From positions 34,463,882 to 34,527,881 of the forward strand of contig OV884059.1 in NCBI GenBank assembly GCA_930367215.1: a stretch of DNA of 64,000 bases. The letters are read 5' to 3'. A program made the position numbers and the translations under genes. The notes under the pieces are model-generated. The model saw only the letters and a list, made by a program, of their open reading frames with translations, ran no database searches and was not told the DNA's origin. Below are positions 63,839-64,000 of the stretch, piece after piece; position 1 is the first letter of the stretch; each line of letters begins with the position of its first letter. The stretch comes from Pollenia angustigena (lineage: Eukaryota; Arthropoda; Insecta; Diptera; Polleniidae).

Positions 63839-64000
63839 CATTTTGAATTAATTCGAATTCAAATTAATCTGTAAAATGAATTGCAATTCACTTTAACAAA
63901 TTCATTTGAATTGGAAACGAATTGCAATTCATTTTACAAATTCATTTGAATTTGAGAACAAATTGAAATTAATTTCTGTCTAATTCATTTGAATTGACTC
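63839..64000. repeat. Palindrome-rich repeat of AATTCATTTGAATT motifs
   Basis: GAATTGCAATTC occurs at 63878-63889 and 63919-63930, each followed by AAATTCATTTGAATT (41-bp unit). This is probably the end of another DNA element that runs past the window. No coding. Confidence 0.5.

Noticed and set aside
54955..64000. Seven-helix exons of the receptor
   Set aside because: No hydrophobic multi-span frame found; all long frames here belong to copia or repeats.

Overview
This window looks like heterochromatin-like, repeat-packed DNA of a higher fly (Diptera, probably a calyptrate such as a blowfly, housefly or relative). The basis is the strong A+T bias, short introns with GT..AG sites, the dominance of Jockey/LOA LINEs, Ty3/gypsy and copia LTR elements and hAT-type repeats, and one host gene with an insect-style exon layout. 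The species call is inference. No bacterial, CRISPR or rRNA features are present. Almost everything outside about 1.9 kb of host coding sequence is mobile DNA, much of it nested.

Layout. 1-9.4 kb: an old minus-strand LINE (LINE-2) was split by a 3.1-kb hAT-like element (8-bp target duplication) and cut at its 3' end by an internally deleted Ty3/gypsy element. That gypsy element carries a foldback MITE in one LTR and a Jockey LINE (LINE-1) in the other. 9.4-12.2 kb: a second degenerate minus-strand LINE (LINE-3). 12.2-15.3 kb: non-coding DNA with MITE-like inverted repeats. 15.3-21.1 kb: a damaged RNase H-bearing LINE (LOA/I-like) between direct repeats 0.8-1.3 kb long. 21.1-44.8 kb: a nested stack. 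An old MITE copy (23.1 and 44.7 kb) contains a dispersed fly repeat (R1), which contains an intact-looking Jockey LINE (LINE-4, minus), whose ORF2 is interrupted by a young 11.5-kb Ty3/gypsy element with 2.95-kb LTRs and a perfect 4-bp target duplication. 44.9-46.6 kb: a hAT-type non-autonomous element.

46.9-55 kb: five exons of an adhesion-GPCR-A type gene (signal peptide, LRRs, Ig, hormone-receptor motif, GAIN-like region; orthologous group of vertebrate GPR124/125). It is split between exons 4 and 5 by a Jockey LINE (LINE-5) with two full-length ORFs. The LINE appears to lie in or at the edge of exon 5, so the gene looks broken in this haplotype. 55-64 kb: another R1 copy, split by a degenerate copia element that itself carries a hAT-type element in its gag-pol frame.

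The most notable object is the 11.5-kb gypsy element. Its Gag starts with a RING-H2 finger. Gag and Pol overlap at an in-phase A AAA AAC -1 slippery heptamer followed by a potential nested stem. Its LTRs contain three tandem units, each bounded by a 9-nt complementary pair with a compensatory base change. A second pattern is a two-level hairpin just before the AATA-type tail in all three Jockey LINEs, with different sequences in each.
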